Source: Paenibacillus agri (GTDB lineage: Bacteria > Bacillota > Bacilli > Paenibacillales > Paenibacillaceae). From it: DNA of 59,378 nt. A program made the translations under genes and the position numbers. A model generated the notes under the pieces. The model was not told the origin of the DNA and ran no database searches. It worked only from the letters and a program-made list of their open reading frames with translations. The stretch spans positions 1 through 59,378 of the forward strand of contig NZ_JABWCS010000186.1 of assembly GCF_013359945.1 (NCBI RefSeq), written 5' to 3'. Positions within the stretch are counted from its first letter, which is position 1. Every line of letters begins with the position of its first letter. Shown here in pieces: positions 1 to 10,022 of the stretch.

Positions 1-20
1 AAAATGCGGGGTTTTGGAGT

Positions 21-96
21 AAATAGCGGCGCTGGAGTCCGTTACATGTCTAAAACCCAGTTGTAATCGCAAATAGCGGCTGTACAGTCCGTTACA
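21..96. repeat. Two-copy dispersed repeat (AAATAGCGGC...AGTCCGTTACA)
   Basis: Two copies of a 26-bp unit start at 21 and 71. Both have AAATAGCGGC, then a variable 4-5 bases, then AGTCCGTTACA. They are exactly 50 bp apart and lie outside any gene. The unit looks like a short dispersed intergenic repeat of the host genome; its function is unknown. Confidence 0.6.
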
Positions 97-173
97 CTCT
101 TTGCGTTAGTTAAAGTCTCTCTGGTGAGGTTAGTTTAGCAAGTATCGGATATGATGAGCAATTGACCAGAAAC

Positions 174-213
174 AAAAAGCAGCAAGTCTCTGTTTTGGAG
201 ACTTGCTGCTTTT
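174..213. terminator. Perfect-stem bidirectional terminator
   Basis: A 16-bp perfect inverted repeat (arms 175-190 and 198-213) has a 7-nt loop. Its ends are A-rich on one side and T-rich on the other, so it can terminate transcription on either strand. It is the first strong hairpin after the end of the SLH-GH36 gene on the minus strand. Confidence 0.8.
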
Positions 214-281
214 TCACATCTTGGTATCGAATTAACAATCTGCACTGTAGAATATCCCACTTTGGGGTGGCCTGAAAGTCT

Positions 282-357
282 TCAGGTCTTCAGGGCTTCA
301 CCCTTCAGTCCTCCAACCCTTCATCCTTCCAGTCCTTCACCCCTCAGCCCTTTTCAA
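282..357. repeat. Degenerate pyrimidine-rich repeat, period about 9
   Basis: A CTTCA/CCTTC-rich stretch with a loose 9-bp period lies between the stop of the SLH-GH36 gene and its terminator. It has no ribosome site and codes for nothing recognisable. It resembles the cleaner 9-bp arrays near 58350-58810. Confidence 0.5.
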
Positions 358-360
358 TCC

Positions 361-3300
361 TTACTTCACAAGCAAATTGTAGATAACCTGAGCCGCTTCG
401 GCCCGGGATGCGATACCTTTAGGCACGAATTGTCCTTGGTTCTGGCCTTTAATCAGCCCAAGGCTGGCGGCTTCATTCACAGAAGCGGTTGCCCAGGAGG
501 AAACCAGGTCCAAATCCGTGAACGCTGCATCAGAAGCAGCAGGTGCTTTGCCATGCTTCAGTTCATAAGCCTTCATCGTCATCACCGTGATTTCTTCACG
601 GGTGATCTCTGCGCCCGGCTCAAACTTGTCTGCACCTCTGCCACTTACGATGCCAGCCTTGTAAGCGATGGAGATCGGCTCCGCATACCAAGCAGTCGCT
701 GCAACGTCAGCAAAGCTTGCTTCGCCCGCTTCGTTCAGTCCAAGAGAATGCACGAGCATGGATGTGAACTCAGCACGCGTAACTGCGCGTCCCGGTTCAA
801 ACTTGTCACCGCTGGTGCCTTGAACAAGCAGCTTCGCCGCTAGCTCCTTGATAACAGAGCTGGCCCAATGACTGGCCGGAACATCGGTGAACGTCCGGTT
901 CAGTTCCAGAACCGCATATTTGCTGAAGTGGCTGATCTTGGCCGTCAACACTCCACCAGCATAATCAGCTTGAATATATTCAAGCTTGCCGTTATCGGCA
1001 ATATAGTAGATGCCTCCACGCGAAGCATTGAACCCTTCCGCTGCAGTCAGGCTCAGGGTAATTGGTTGATCAAACGTGGAGAGTGTTTGTGTTGCACCTG
1101 CTTTTGAAGTGATCGTCAGGCTGAATTCATAAATATCACCCTTGAGCGCTACATCCGCATGGGTAGCTTCCGCAGCAGCGGAGATCGTTTCATTAGCTGT
1201 GCTGCCAAGAGGCACCATCTTCAGGGAGATTGTGCTGTCTGCCCGTTGATCAGCAGACAGTTTGTTCTGCAGTGCGCGGATCAGATCCGCAGGCACTTGG
1301 AGCGAGAGCTTGCCGGATTTCACTTCCAGTGTGTGATTTCCGAGTTGAAGAATCGCCGCAGGGGACAGTTGTATTTCCTGTGTATCTTCCTTAATGTCCA
1401 CAACTGCTTTATTACCTGCACTGTCCACTTTCAGCAAATCTGGTGTGATGCTCAGCGGTTTAGCGGCATTGGATGAATCTACAATACTACCCGGAACACT
1501 GCTGCCGGTATTGCCGTTATTTCCGCTATTGCTGTTGTTTCCGTTGTTACTGTTATTTCCATTTCCGTTATCCCCTGGATTGGCAGGTACACCTGGATTA
1601 CCCGGGGTACCCGGATTCTCGGGATTTCCTGGGTTCTCCGGATTTCCTGGGTTCTCCGGATTCCCTGGATTTCCAGGGTTTCCCGGGTTCTCCGGAGTTC
1701 CTGGATTGCCCGGATTTTCCGTGATGGCAGCTTTGACTGTAATCTCAGCTGTAGCCTTAAAGCCACCGTCAACCGTCTCTACAGTAATCGTTGCTTTGCC
1801 ATCTGCAACAGCAGTTACCGTGCCATTCTCTACAGTAGCTACTTCTGCATCACTTGAAGTCCAAGTTACCGATTTGTTAGTCGCCACTTCCGGGTTCACC
1901 GTTGCTACCAGCTTGCCGGTTTCGCCAACGGTCAATGTAAGCTCGGTCTTATCCAGCGCTACGCCTGTTACCGGCTTTGGACTTGCTGTCAATTTAACCA
2001 GTTTCGATTCTGTCTTTTGCAAAGTTAATGCCCAGGAACCAGTTACGGACGAAGTCTCTCCCGTCCACAGATCTTGCATCGTGTAGGATTCAGAAGCGTC
2101 CAGTCCAGCACGGGCAAAATCAACGGTTTTGTTGGCCGAAGCATTAGCACTATAGTTGAACACAGCCAGGTAATAATCGTTGCCATCCTTCAGTACAAAA
2201 GTATCTGCAGCATTGGCATTCGTGTTGCCTTCCAAAGGCTTGAACGCTTTACCTTTCAAAGCTACTTCAAGAACATCCTTGTTGTTGTACAAGGCTGTCA
2301 TGTATTCCTGTGCTGTAGCATCGTTCACATCATCACTATCCAGCATCACTGTTCCGGCGATGACACCGGAGTTCACGCGGCTGCGGGCTTCAGTCAAGCT
2401 GGTAGCACGGCTTAGTGCCAAATGATCCGGGTCTGTGTACGGATAGATCGTTCCATTTTGCCAGAAACCGTAGGTCAATGAATTCAGCATGTATTCTGTC
2501 TCATTGATCCTGCCGAAGGTGTCACAGGAAATCCGTCTGCTGTGCGCATATTGGCTTGGGAAAATTGGCGCGATAGATTCGCTGATGAACATTTTTCCAT
2601 CCAGACGGTCTTTGACATAACGCATTCCTTCATTGTAAGCCTGAATCCCTGTTGTCACATTCGGATCATAGTGTTGACCTTCCAGTGCGCCATGAGTTAA
2701 GAAATCCAATTTGATAAAAGTAAACCCAAGATCCTTGAACTTATCCAGGAAATAATTCATACGCAGTTTCGTACCCGGATGTGTCACATCGAGGGCATAA
2801 GCCCCGTCCAGCGTCGGCAGCGGATTACCCTCAGCATCCCGGAGAACGATGTCGCCATACGTATACTGACCGTTAGTGCCATCTACCGTCTGACTCATAT
2901 TGTCGCCCCAGTATACAAACGGCCCCCAATAAATACCTGCATGTTGCCCATTGCCTTTAATGTGAGAGACAACGCTTTCAAGCTGCTGATCGCTCAGATT
3001 ATCCCAGTAGGAATCCATATTGATGAATACATTGCCGTTATTGTTGAAGTCCTTCAGGTTCTCTTTAAAATAATTAGAGACATCCACTACGTCTTGATAA
3101 GACAGTGAGCTTTCGTAAGCTCCCCAGCTGTTCCAGCCGACCGGTACACCTTGCGGCAATTCCGGGTTCAGCTCCAGCGGAGGCGTGATGATCGCATTAG
3201 CTTTGCCGTATTCTTCAAGCCCGGTACGGTAATCGCTGAATCCACCCACCATCACCAATGGCGAGGATAGCTCGGTGCCTGTCAGGCTACCGTGTGGCTG

Positions 3301-5331
3301 GGTGTCGCGGGTAACATCACTTGCTGCACCACCATACACCGCCAGCTCGTTGAGCCGGTTGGAAGAGCCTTTCCAGTCAATGCCTGTCTTCCAGGTATCG
3401 TGCGTCACAGAACCGATGATCAGCCCGTTACGGGTCGTATTGTTAAAAATAGCCGTCATCTCATAGCTGGTATCTGCCCGGTTCATCGTTTGAGATTTGT
3501 AACGAATCCACGCATCGTTGTCAAAAGGCACGGTCAGCACACGATTATCCGCGCTGGCGCCAATATCTACACCACCTGTACGTTTCAACGTAATCGGTGA
3601 TATATAATTGCTCTTGATTGCCGAATCACTGGCTGCATCCAGACGGGTCAAGAAATATGTTCTGTCCTCATAGAATTTGTAGACTTGCTTCAGTGTTGGC
3701 TTACCGGCAGAGGTATGCACGAATGACAGCTCCACCCCTTTGCCGAATCCATCCTGAATCTCAACTGGCGCTCCAGCGCTTGCATGTTTCTCGTAGCTTT
3801 TGGTCTCCACAAGCTCATCACCGAGCTTAATGCTGCCGTAGATTCCTTTTAGCTTCTGTCCATCGGCCCAGCTGTAACCAGCATATCCATTCTTGGTATT
3901 ATAGGACACTTGATATTGTCCATTGGATACCAGCAGGCCGTAAGTATAATCGGTAACCGTGATCGCCCCGTAGCTGTGCGTATCGCCCGGTGTTCCCAGG
4001 TCATCCTCTTCTTCGCCCGGATTCCCTGGCTCTGAGCCCATCGCAGGCTCTACGATAATCCGGTCCAGATCCGGTGCATACCAGTTACCGTCCGAGAATG
4101 TGATTGTATTCTCACCCTCAGTTAGCGGTAGTGTTATGTCATAGTTGCCAACCGTATCCCAGTCTGCCGTCTTCGGCAGCTCGTAGTATTGCTCCGTGCC
4201 CCCATTGGCGCTGACATAGAAGCTGCGCGGGTCACCAGAAATGTAGGCTACAGTGATTTTATAATCACCGGTCATAGGAGCTATAATCTTTTTGAAGATC
4301 AGAGAGCTGCCTCCATTCAGGTAGCCTACCTTTTTGCCGCCGGAAGCATTGGGGCTGTCAGAAACACGGGCTTCGCCAGTCAATTCATTGACCGGAGATT
4401 CCGCTTCATAGCTGATCGTATAAGGAATCACTTCGATCTTATCCATATCCGGGGAATACCAGTCATGGTCTGAGAAAGTGATAGTATTCGTACCCGTTTG
4501 TAGAATCACTTCCACATCATAAGTGCCTATCGTGTTCCAACTTGCCGTCTTAGGCAAATCAATCAGCTCATCCGGCCCACTATTCACCTGCATATACACA
4601 GGACGTTGATCGCCCGAAATATATGAAATGCGGATCAAATACGTTCCGTCAGCCGGTGCATTAACATTAGTGAATGTCAAGGAGCTATCCTTGTACAGAC
4701 CCGTTACTTTCTTACCATTAGAGCTGACGCTGCTGTCTTCCACCTTAGCATTGCCTGTAATAATATTCTCAGGCGCCTCAGCCTCAATGACTACACCGCG
4801 CAGGTTCTTCTTCCAGTCGCCTTCATGGCCTTCCCCTGGATTGCTATTGTCGAGTTCGCGAATTACGATCTTGTCGATGTCTGGAGAATACCAGTCGTTA
4901 TCATCGATCAGGATGGTATTGGCTCCCGCGTTCAAGGGAAGCGTCACATCGTAGGTACCCACGGTCTCCCAGTTTGCCGTCTTAGGTGGTTCTTCGAACT
5001 GCTTGTTGCCACCGTTGGCACTGATATAGAATGGGCGCGGATCGCCAGAAATATAGTACACTGTAATTTTATAATTTCCGGTCTCGCTTACCGTTACATT
5101 ATTGAACTGCAAGGAACTGCCTTGATAGATCCCCCCGACCTTCTTGCCGCCGGAAGCTGAAGTGAGCTCCGATATAGAAGCGTTGCCAGTCAGCGTATTC
5201 CCTTCTGCCTCAGCCTCATAGGTGTTCGTATCATCGGCATATACCGTCCTGGCGAATTGTCCGCTACCGGTAGCCACCAGGCAGATCATGATGAAGAGCA
5301 GAAATCCTTTTTTCATTACCTGTCCAAGCAT
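361..5331 (-). CDS. SLH-anchored GH36-like (melibiase-superfamily) glycosidase with three CBM6/35-like modules
   Basis: This 1656-aa secreted, wall-bound enzyme is probably an alpha-galactosidase. A signal peptide (about 1-32, ending VYA) is followed by three homologous CBM6/35-like modules (about 37-160, 181-303, 307-428; each has EAE or YEAES, YISGD and a WYSPD/WYAPD tail). The catalytic region is about 455-1115, with GWNSW at 732 and the candidate nucleophile D876 in IKLDF; D937 in SCD is a possible acid/base. A Big_2 domain (about 1118-1202), a Pro/Gly/Asn linker with PENPGN repeats, a beta-rich domain and three SLH repeats (about 1480-1656) follow. The SLH repeats imply non-covalent binding to secondary wall polymer. 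The ATG start has GGAGGG upstream. A cytosolic paralogue of the catalytic part lies at 13595-15655. Galactose specificity is inferred from the superfamily, not shown. Confidence 0.88.
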   Translation of the reverse strand: MLGQVMKKGFLLFIMICLVATGSGQFARTVYADDTNTYEAEAEGNTLTGNASISELTSASGGKKVGGIYQGSSLQFNNVTVSETGNYKITVYYISGDPRPFYISANGGNKQFEEPPKTANWETVGTYDVTLPLNAGANTILIDDNDWYSPDIDKIVIRELDNSNPGEGHEGDWKKNLRGVVIEAEAPENIITGNAKVEDSSVSSNGKKVTGLYKDSSLTFTNVNAPADGTYLIRISYISGDQRPVYMQVNSGPDELIDLPKTASWNTIGTYDVEVILQTGTNTITFSDHDWYSPDMDKIEVIPYTISYEAESPVNELTGEARVSDSPNASGGKKVGYLNGGSSLIFKKIIAPMTGDYKITVAYISGDPRSFYVSANGGTEQYYELPKTADWDTVGNYDITLPLTEGENTITFSDGNWYAPDLDRIIVEPAMGSEPGNPGEEEDDLGTPGDTHSYGAITVTDYTYGLLVSNGQYQVSYNTKNGYAGYSWADGQKLKGIYGSIKLGDELVETKSYEKHASAGAPVEIQDGFGKGVELSFVHTSAGKPTLKQVYKFYEDRTYFLTRLDAASDSAIKSNYISPITLKRTGGVDIGASADNRVLTVPFDNDAWIRYKSQTMNRADTSYEMTAIFNNTTRNGLIIGSVTHDTWKTGIDWKGSSNRLNELAVYGGAASDVTRDTQPHGSLTGTELSSPLVMVGGFSDYRTGLEEYGKANAIITPPLELNPELPQGVPVGWNSWGAYESSLSYQDVVDVSNYFKENLKDFNNNGNVFINMDSYWDNLSDQQLESVVSHIKGNGQHAGIYWGPFVYWGDNMSQTVDGTNGQYTYGDIVLRDAEGNPLPTLDGAYALDVTHPGTKLRMNYFLDKFKDLGFTFIKLDFLTHGALEGQHYDPNVTTGIQAYNEGMRYVKDRLDGKMFISESIAPIFPSQYAHSRRISCDTFGRINETEYMLNSLTYGFWQNGTIYPYTDPDHLALSRATSLTEARSRVNSGVIAGTVMLDSDDVNDATAQEYMTALYNNKDVLEVALKGKAFKPLEGNTNANAADTFVLKDGNDYYLAVFNYSANASANKTVDFARAGLDASESYTMQDLWTGETSSVTGSWALTLQKTESKLVKLTASPKPVTGVALDKTELTLTVGETGKLVATVNPEVATNKSVTWTSSDAEVATVENGTVTAVADGKATITVETVDGGFKATAEITVKAAITENPGNPGTPENPGNPGNPGNPENPGNPENPGNPENPGTPGNPGVPANPGDNGNGNNSNNGNNSNSGNNGNTGSSVPGSIVDSSNAAKPLSITPDLLKVDSAGNKAVVDIKEDTQEIQLSPAAILQLGNHTLEVKSGKLSLQVPADLIRALQNKLSADQRADSTISLKMVPLGSTANETISAAAEATHADVALKGDIYEFSLTITSKAGATQTLSTFDQPITLSLTAAEGFNASRGGIYYIADNGKLEYIQADYAGGVLTAKISHFSKYAVLELNRTFTDVPASHWASSVIKELAAKLLVQGTSGDKFEPGRAVTRAEFTSMLVHSLGLNEAGEASFADVAATAWYAEPISIAYKAGIVSGRGADKFEPGAEITREEITVMTMKAYELKHGKAPAASDAAFTDLDLVSSWATASVNEAASLGLIKGQNQGQFVPKGIASRAEAAQVIYNLLVK
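1605..1715 (-). repeat. 18-bp coding tandem repeat in the PENPGN linker
   Basis: The linker of the SLH enzyme is encoded by imperfect 18-bp units that read as [12 protein letters not shown]. Such a tract can change length by slippage, altering the distance between the catalytic region and the wall anchor. The opposite strand is also open here, but only because the repeat lacks stops. Confidence 0.7.
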
Positions 5332-5473
5332 AACATCCCTCCGTTTGGTGTTGTATAGTAGTGCTTTCTTGCTGCCAATTCTTCTGTTGTTTCACTGTAA
5401 TACTCGGGCCATGTTGCTCAAATCAAGTGATACAAAGGAATCCACGCGCCGGAAAATACTATCCACTCATAAA

Positions 5474-5675
5474 TGATATCGCTTCCACAACAAAGCGTTA
5501 CAGACCCCCTGACCGATCGACAGCCAACGAACATCTATCCAACTGGCCGCAGGGAAATAGCGTCTGCTATACCAATGTGCAGCTACACATATTTCTGTAA
5601 TCGCTTTCGTAAAAGAGCTATCAAATCCTCTCTTCTCCTTTCTGTGTTTGTCTGTCAATCCTGAAAGCGCTGCCG
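5474..5675. promoter_or_regulatory. Three cre-like sites upstream of the SLH-GH36 gene
   Basis: The 538-nt gap between 5331 and 5870 holds no gene. It has three matches to the relaxed CcpA consensus TGWNANCGNTNNCA: 5474-5487 (TGATATCGCTTCCA), 5596-5609 (TGTAATCGCTTTCG, last base off) and 5662-5675 (TGAAAGCGCTGCCG, last base off). This fits carbon catabolite control of the downstream minus-strand enzyme gene. I saw no convincing -35/-10 pair. Confidence 0.55.
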
Positions 5676-5869
5676 AATTATGATAACTGAAAGATTCCCT
5701 TTGATTGGCACTGATGATTTCAGCCCGTCTCTTGCACTATGTTTTGAATACATGCCTAATTGTAAAAAGCGGACGGCGAATTATCTATACCGTAATCTTA
5801 CTATTCATAGAGGAAAGCGTCTTTCATTCACCATTCTCAGAGAGGATAGCGTCTTCCGTACTGACACGG

Positions 5870-7408
5870 TCAAATATTTTTCCTGTACTCGTTCGGTGTA
5901 ACCCCCTGGTTCTTTAGAAATAGCGAAATAAAATAGGACGTACTTTCATAGCCTACTCTCTGGGCGATATCCTGAATCTTGAGTGAACCGTCCGCCAGCA
6001 ATTCTTTAGCCTTATCGAGCCGAATGCGAGTCAAATAATCGTGGATCGTCATACCGGTCTTATCTTTAAAAATAGAGCGTAAATAATTCGGCGACAAATA
6101 GACCTGATCAGACAGGCTGTTGATCGTAATTGGCTGATCATAATTCTGATCAATCATCGTCCGTACCTTGTGGATCAGCTTTGCATTTTTGTCCATAAAA
6201 CGCTCGCCCAGCAAGCTCACAGCATTCTCGGCAGTTCCTAAAATCAGATCCTCGATCTCATTCAGGGTTAGCGCATTATAGATAGAATGATATAGTTCCG
6301 CCCGCTTGAAGCCCTCAGGAACCGGCTCGTGCAGCTGCTCTAGAAGCTCATCCACAAGATCAATAGACCAGTCGCAGATGATTTTTTTCTTAATTCTCAG
6401 CGTTGCCAGTCCCTCAATATGCCGGTGGAGATCCTGTGCGGCCTGCTCGAAATCTAGCCGATTAATGGCGTCAAACCACTCTTTTCTGGCAAAAGGCGGT
6501 ATATGTTCGCTGTAGAACTGGTTACAAACGGCATTAGCATGAATAATTGTACCTGTACCTTCATAGAATCGCTCATTCAAAATCACACGCATCTGCTCGT
6601 AGAGTTGATGCACATGAATTAATTCAGCGTCCTGACCGCCGACGGCAGCGGTCACCGTAAAATCCAGCGTACCTCGAATAGCTTCGGCCAAGTCCTCCCA
6701 TGCATAATGACCCGGTTGCTCCGACGCTTCCATAAACACGCCTATCTCCCCTTCCTTATAGGGAACAAAGACAACCTCCAGGTTCTTTGCCTTGAAAAAG
6801 TAATCCAGAAAAGACACCAGACGGCCTATGCAGTCCTCCAGACTCCGTCCCCCCTCGGCCTCCTTGGGGTCGATGCTGAACAATGCCAACGCATAGCGGT
6901 TGCTCTCCGGCAGGCGGGTTAGTCTGCTAAAGCTGGAAGCCAGATCGGCAGCGCGTTCTGCGTTTTTCTCATAGGAAAGCTCCTTGAGGATGTTAGCTTT
7001 GGCTGCCTCCATCGAGCGTTTCTTCATCCGCACTTCCTCACAGCGCTGTTTCACCTTTTCGATAACGCTTACAATCTCGTTTAAATCAAGCGGTTTCAAC
7101 AAATAACCGACAGCACCTACATTAAGGGCCGATTTTACATAATGAAATTCATCATGTCCGGTCAGGAACATCACTTGCATCCCTTCATAGCACTCGTGTA
7201 TATTTTTAGCCAGTTCAATTCCGTTCATAATTGGCATTTGAACATCCGTAAGGACAATATCTGGCTGCGTGGCTTCGATTTTCTCCAGAGCCTCCCTGCC
7301 ATTGCCTGCTGTTCCGACGACGTAGATACCCATTTCTTCCCAGCGAATATAATCTCTCATCATCTCGAGTCCCAGTTCTTCATCATCTACAAGAAAAATA
7401 CTGTACAT
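5870..7408 (-). CDS. AraC-type response regulator (YesN-like), no adjacent kinase
   Basis: This 512-aa cytoplasmic DNA-binding response regulator has an N-terminal receiver domain (about 1-120) with the acidic pair in LVDDEE, phospho-acceptor Asp in VLTDVQMP and Lys in LLKPLD. A middle region of about 280 residues has no recognised domain. The C-terminal AraC domain has two helix-turn-helix units (about 410-512, ending GVTPNEYRKNI). The reading frame is open 116 codons further upstream, but that extension has no family similarity. ATG at 7408 follows GGAGGAGGGG and begins the receiver fold, so I chose it. No histidine kinase is adjacent. The gene sits between the GH95 operon and the SLH-GH36 gene, which suggests it regulates one or both. 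Confidence 0.88.
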   Translation of the reverse strand: MYSIFLVDDEELGLEMMRDYIRWEEMGIYVVGTAGNGREALEKIEATQPDIVLTDVQMPIMNGIELAKNIHECYEGMQVMFLTGHDEFHYVKSALNVGAVGYLLKPLDLNEIVSVIEKVKQRCEEVRMKKRSMEAAKANILKELSYEKNAERAADLASSFSRLTRLPESNRYALALFSIDPKEAEGGRSLEDCIGRLVSFLDYFFKAKNLEVVFVPYKEGEIGVFMEASEQPGHYAWEDLAEAIRGTLDFTVTAAVGGQDAELIHVHQLYEQMRVILNERFYEGTGTIIHANAVCNQFYSEHIPPFARKEWFDAINRLDFEQAAQDLHRHIEGLATLRIKKKIICDWSIDLVDELLEQLHEPVPEGFKRAELYHSIYNALTLNEIEDLILGTAENAVSLLGERFMDKNAKLIHKVRTMIDQNYDQPITINSLSDQVYLSPNYLRSIFKDKTGMTIHDYLTRIRLDKAKELLADGSLKIQDIAQRVGYESTSYFISLFLKNQGVTPNEYRKNI

Positions 7409-7547
7409 CGAAGTCCCCTCCTCCTTGTTGTCTGCGCTGTCTCTATTATATTCTTTTCCCCCACACCAATCATGGTACATATAAATGAAAGTCATTTTCA
7501 AGCATAAATTGTTAAATCGGAGTGTTTCAGCATGCACTTCACACATA

Positions 7548-7586
7548 AAAAAATAGTGGTGCAGGAAGTTAAATCCTACGCCACCA
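7548..7586 (-). terminator. Terminator of the GHL6-GH95 operon
   Basis: On the minus strand a stem pairs GTGGCGTAGGA with TCCTGCACCAC (two G-U pairs) and is followed by a run of T. It lies 97 nt after the GH95 stop and upstream of the response-regulator start. Confidence 0.65.
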
Positions 7587-7682
7587 TTTATATTTTGTCT
7601 ACTGCCATCCGGATTATTTTGTATAAACACCAGATTATCGTCATCAAGCACTGTCCTCAAACCCTCAAATCCAGATACAGCT

Positions 7683-10007
7683 CTATAGCACTTCCAACCG
7701 GGTATTAAGTCTGTATCTTCCGCCTCTTTCGGCCTGGAAAGTAGTTCTTTGATCACCCCAGCGCACCGTTACCGGTCCTGGCGTAAACGTGTGAACCACG
7801 GCTTCAGTCAGTTGGCCGTTCTCCCAGACAATGTCGATCTCGGCATTGCCTTTAGCCCGCAGACCGCTTACTTCCCCTGTGCTCCATGCTTCTGGCAGTG
7901 CTGGCAGCAGATGAATCTCATCCGCATGGCTTTGCAGCAGCATTTCCGCAATGACCGCCGTACCGCCGAAATTCCCGTCGATCACAAAGATGTTACTCTC
8001 CGCTCCGGCAATGCCCGATTTGGAGTAAGTGAACAGGTTATCGAAGCATAAACCGCCGATCAAGTGGGAGATATGCTTGTAGGCTTTCTCCCCGTCATGC
8101 AATCTGGCAAAGCCCAGACCGAACAAGGCCGCGGTGAATTCCACATCCTCCAGCTCATCTTGAACCATCCGGTTCTCCAGCGTCACTCTTACTGCCGCAC
8201 TGAGTTCCGGTGTCCGGTCCGGTGTGATTTGATTTGCGGGATACAGTGCGAATAGGTGGGACAGGTGCCGGTGTTCCGGCTGTGCCTCTTCGTAGTCCTC
8301 CAGCCACTCCTGCAGCTGACCTCTCTTGCCGATCTGCAGCGGCGGTAAGATAGCGATAGCCTCCTCCAGCTTCCGCTGCAGCTCCACATCCCGATTCAGT
8401 AATATTGCCGACTTCAGGCAGAATTCGAAAAGCTCACGTACCAGAATCTGATCCATGGTTGACCCCATGGATAACTGCTGTCCACCCTCACGAGAATCGC
8501 CAGGATAGAAAGAATTCTCCGGCGAATTGGAGGGACCAGTCACCAGCCAGCCGTACTTGGGATGCACAGTCATGTAATCCAAGTAGAAAGCAGCCGCCTC
8601 TTTGAGTACCGGATAAGCTTGGGTTTCGAGGAAGACCCGATCCTGGCTGTATTCATAATGTTCGATAAGATGTGTTGCGATCCAAAGTCCGCCAGTGACG
8701 TTAAGTCCCCAGGAGGTCTCCCAGCCTGGAAGCGTAAAGCCCCAGACATTAGAGAATACGTGTGCAACCCAGCCTTCACTACCGTATAAATTACGCGCCG
8801 TAGATCTCCCCGCCTGAGCCAGATCTTCAACATAGCGCATCAACGGAAGATGGCTGTCCCCCAGATTCGTAACCTCTGTCGGGTAGTAATTCATCTGGGT
8901 GTTGACATCCAGATGATAATCACAGCTCCAGCCCATCCGGCAGGCTTCGCCATCATTCCAGATGCCCTGAAGATGTAGCGGCAGAGGTGAATCTCCCCGT
9001 GAACCGGCGATTGTCAGATAACGTCCATACTGCAGGAACAAGGCAAATAACTGCGGATCTTCTGTCCCTCCCTGGGCCAGCAATTGAATTCGCTGATCGG
9101 TAGGGAGACTAGCTTTGTCAGAGACGCCCAGCCTAATATTCAACTTGCCATACTGCTGGCTGTAATCGGCGATATGATCTTCTCTCAGGCGGGCATAACC
9201 TTTGTCCAAAGCCTGCTTTATGATAGCAGCACTTTCCGCTTTCCATTCCTCGCCAGCCCGGCGATAATCAGTGCTCACAGTAAAGTAGATCTGGGCTTCA
9301 TCCGCTCCGGTCACCGTCAATTGGCCGTCTTCGCTTTGAATCGTACCGCCAGTGATAACCACCTTGACAGAGCCCTGAGCCCAGACGCCGCATTCACCAT
9401 TGCTGTGCACTTTTTCCGTCGCCTGTCCTTTGAAATCGAGCGTAGTATTGTCCGAGGCTACGGCCTTGAATGACTCTGTTCCTCCCTCCAAATGGAGGGC
9501 GAAGGAAACCTCACCTGGGGCCTCACTCCAAATTCGTGAAGCCACGAGGTCATCAGCATGGGAAGCGAAAACCTCACGGTGCAGCGTGGCTCCATTACCC
9601 TTAGCCACCGCTCCGGCCACCGCGCTGCTCAAATCCAGCTCGCGCTGGAAGACTCCGGCTTCACCGGATTGTGATGCCCGGTCTGCAAATTCAATTACAA
9701 CCTCGCATAAGCCGAGGTTTGTCCCGAAATTCCGCTTCTTCGCCTGCAAATGCTGCTTGGCCAGAGAATCGCCAGCTTCATAATCGCCGGCGAAGAAATG
9801 CTGCCGCATCTCTTCCAGTGCAGCTTTCCCGCTTCCAGGAAGAAGCTCTGGATCGGCCTGACCAGACCAGTAGGTGACCTCGCTCATGCTCCATACCTCG
9901 CGGTGCGGAGCGGCCATAACAACGGCTCCTATTCTTCCGTTCCCAAGCGGCAGGCCTTGAGACCAGCCCGCTGCAGGGGCCAGATACCATAGTTTAAAAT
10001 CGCTCAT
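7683..10007 (-). CDS. GH95 family enzyme, fucosidase-type active site (GH95-1)
   Basis: This 774-aa protein is a full-length GH95 enzyme, the family of alpha-1,2-L-fucosidases and alpha-L-galactosidases. It opens with the family hallmark GLPLGNGRIGA. Candidate catalytic residues are E497 (SNSPENSF) as acid and D677 (IDGNFGG) as base. The base-activating segment reads YHLDVNTQMNYY, with H365, D367 and N369. From memory, His at this place marks fucosidases, and the usual first Asn is Asp here. The family segment TGWSLGW is replaced by DVEFTAALFG. There is no signal peptide, so it acts on imported sugars. ATG is preceded by CAGGAG. It lies 15 nt after the GHL6 gene and is almost certainly in the same operon. 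Confidence 0.9.
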   Translation of the reverse strand: MSDFKLWYLAPAAGWSQGLPLGNGRIGAVVMAAPHREVWSMSEVTYWSGQADPELLPGSGKAALEEMRQHFFAGDYEAGDSLAKQHLQAKKRNFGTNLGLCEVVIEFADRASQSGEAGVFQRELDLSSAVAGAVAKGNGATLHREVFASHADDLVASRIWSEAPGEVSFALHLEGGTESFKAVASDNTTLDFKGQATEKVHSNGECGVWAQGSVKVVITGGTIQSEDGQLTVTGADEAQIYFTVSTDYRRAGEEWKAESAAIIKQALDKGYARLREDHIADYSQQYGKLNIRLGVSDKASLPTDQRIQLLAQGGTEDPQLFALFLQYGRYLTIAGSRGDSPLPLHLQGIWNDGEACRMGWSCDYHLDVNTQMNYYPTEVTNLGDSHLPLMRYVEDLAQAGRSTARNLYGSEGWVAHVFSNVWGFTLPGWETSWGLNVTGGLWIATHLIEHYEYSQDRVFLETQAYPVLKEAAAFYLDYMTVHPKYGWLVTGPSNSPENSFYPGDSREGGQQLSMGSTMDQILVRELFEFCLKSAILLNRDVELQRKLEEAIAILPPLQIGKRGQLQEWLEDYEEAQPEHRHLSHLFALYPANQITPDRTPELSAAVRVTLENRMVQDELEDVEFTAALFGLGFARLHDGEKAYKHISHLIGGLCFDNLFTYSKSGIAGAESNIFVIDGNFGGTAVIAEMLLQSHADEIHLLPALPEAWSTGEVSGLRAKGNAEIDIVWENGQLTEAVVHTFTPGPVTVRWGDQRTTFQAERGGRYRLNTRLEVL

Positions 10008-10022
10008 ATACTAATCTCCTGT

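Noticed and set aside
262..843. Plus-strand open frame opposite the SLH domains
   Set aside because: It mirrors the SLH-coding sequence of the opposite strand and starts in a repeat tract without a ribosome site.
1394..2086. Long plus-strand open frame opposite the SLH-enzyme linker
   Set aside because: It is open only because the coding repeat lacks stops on the other strand. It has low complexity and no ribosome site.
7409..7756. Upstream extension of the response-regulator frame by 116 codons
   Set aside because: The extension has no family similarity, crosses a terminator and overlaps the GH95-1 3-prime end, while ATG at 7408 has a strong ribosome site and begins the receiver domain.
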